Shown here: positions 34,876 through 35,694 of the stretch, one piece after another
How positions within the stretch are numbered: position 1 is the first letter of the stretch
How the letters are laid out: the number at the start of each line of letters is the position of its first letter
NCBI GenBank assembly: GCA_034687125.1
Contig: JAQGBZ010000524.1
Location: 1 to 35,694, forward strand
Source: Neelides folsomi
Taxonomy: Eukaryota > Arthropoda > Collembola > Neelipleona > Neelidae
Direction: 5' to 3'
Length of the DNA stretch: 35,694 bases
Made by a program: the position numbers and the translations under genes
Notes under the pieces: generated by a model
Databases searched by the model: none
Seen by the model: only the letters and a program-made list of their open reading frames with translations
What the model was told of the DNA's origin: nothing

Positions 34876-35390
34876 TATTTAATTTTATAGATACTCTATG
34901 ATTATTAATTATCATAATATCTGTAAACGATAATAAATTGTAAACGGAAATGTTTAAATTGGATCTTTTTAATTTGAATAAATAAATATTCATTAATACA
35001 AATTAATTTTTTTATATTTTGTCTTTTTTTACATTTTTGAAATTTTTTAATGCAGAACACTAATTTCGGAATAGCTGTAAAAAGGTATTAATTTAAGCTT
35101 TCTTACGATGTAACGTTTTTCTCCTATTTAAAATTTGGCCAATTGCATTGCATTGAATAGTGTGAAGTCGAGAACGATGTCAAAGTTTCAATTTCTGAAC
35201 CCGCTGATGAACCTTGCGATTTCTTTAGACGGTTTAAATGAAGAATGAAATAAACTTGAAAGAAAAAATTAATTGTTTTTAAAGATAAATGTCGGTTAAC
35301 AGTCAATTGATTAAAGCAATCTAGAGAGCTTAACAGCAATTGAAAGGTTATTAATTAATAGTTTAAAGATTTAACTGTCATTGCACAATT
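34876..35390. other. Intergenic, fucosyltransferase 3' UTR to next gene
   Basis: AT-rich. AATAAA-type signals near 34930 and 34977 fit the fucosyltransferase poly(A) site. A minus-strand acceptor-like site near 35267 followed by a short open frame is noted under rejected items. The rest should be the promoter and 5' UTR of the gene starting at 35391. Confidence 0.5.
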
Positions 35391-35694
35391 ATGGACATAG
35401 ACAAAGTTTCTCTTCTGGAAAGCCTGACACAAGAATACTCAAATGTAAGAAACAATAAATTAATTACATTTGTCGCCCATACATTAATCTTAATTTATAA
35501 CCATATTAAATAGCTTGTCGGAATCAATCAACAAAACAGAGAAGCATTTGAAGAGTCCAAAACCAAATATGAAACGCTTATTACAAATATTAAGACTTTA
35601 CGAAACAAAGTGAGTTTTTCTTTATACTTGAATGGATAATATTTATTTAAGTAGAATAAGAAAATTAGTCGAATTTGTTTATTAATTGTAGTTA
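35391..35694 (+). CDS. Unrecognised gene, first exons, cut by the window end
   Basis: Exon 1 at 35391-35444 encodes MDIDKVSLLESLTQEYSN. It ends in a good donor (AAT|gtaaga); the 69-nt intron ends in attaaatag, and exon 2 at 35514-35609 encodes LVGINQQNREAFEE... followed by SKTKYETLITNIKTLRNK, then donor AAA|gtgagt. A third exon opens at 35692 after ttgtag. All junctions are phase 0 and the frame stays open. The residues are charged and heptad-like (L/I/Y spacing), suggesting a helical, coiled-coil N-terminus as in small complex subunits. No signal peptide. I do not recognise the protein, and most of it lies outside the window. Confidence 0.65.

Noticed and set aside
35124..35267. Minus-strand exon candidate after ttctttcaag, divergent from the gene at 35391
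   Set aside because: Only the acceptor is convincing. No upstream ATG exon or donor was found before 35391 and the short peptides in two frames are not recognisable.

Overview
This is a eukaryotic nuclear DNA window, most likely from an arthropod. It is AT-rich, its genes are split by short GT-AG introns, and it carries a Dpr-interacting-protein (DIP)-like immunoglobulin gene typical of arthropod nervous systems and a diverged gustatory-receptor-like fragment. I cannot place it more precisely. There are no operons, CRISPR arrays, tRNAs or rRNAs that I can see. All gene models were built by hand from reading-frame continuity across splice sites.

Layout. At 81-637 (+) lies the C-terminal part of a gustatory-receptor-like 7TM gene with one in-frame stop. 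At 1723-2838 (-) is a small secreted cysteine-rich protein with two six-cysteine EB-like modules and an intron just before its coding exon. From 2839 to about 6440 I see no gene. At 6603-7488 (+) is a two-exon DUF4291-family gene with an acidic tail, behind a compact promoter with GATA, AP-1 and TATA motifs. Converging on it is a complete three-exon ENY2/Sus1 gene, 8157-8656 (-).

From 8657 to 27578 no convincing exon was found. This 19-kb stretch alternates between very AT-rich DNA and about 20 GC-richer blocks, and carries several short tandem repeats, an 18-bp perfect palindrome and five perfect octamer (ATGCAAAT) sites. It ends at thirteen phase-consistent exons (27579-32767, +) of a three-Ig, GPI-anchor-type DIP-like adhesion protein. 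Its signal-peptide exon is missing, so the stretch is probably its first intron plus upstream regulatory DNA.

Downstream on the same strand are a complete two-exon GT10 alpha-1,3-fucosyltransferase (33567-34875) and the first exons of an unrecognised, probably helical protein (35391 to window end).

The genes look like unrelated neighbours: chemoreception, a secreted protein, a DUF4291 protein, transcription/mRNA export, neuronal recognition and Golgi glycosylation. The most unusual items are the DUF4291 gene in an apparent animal genome and the mosaic desert in front of the DIP-like gene.
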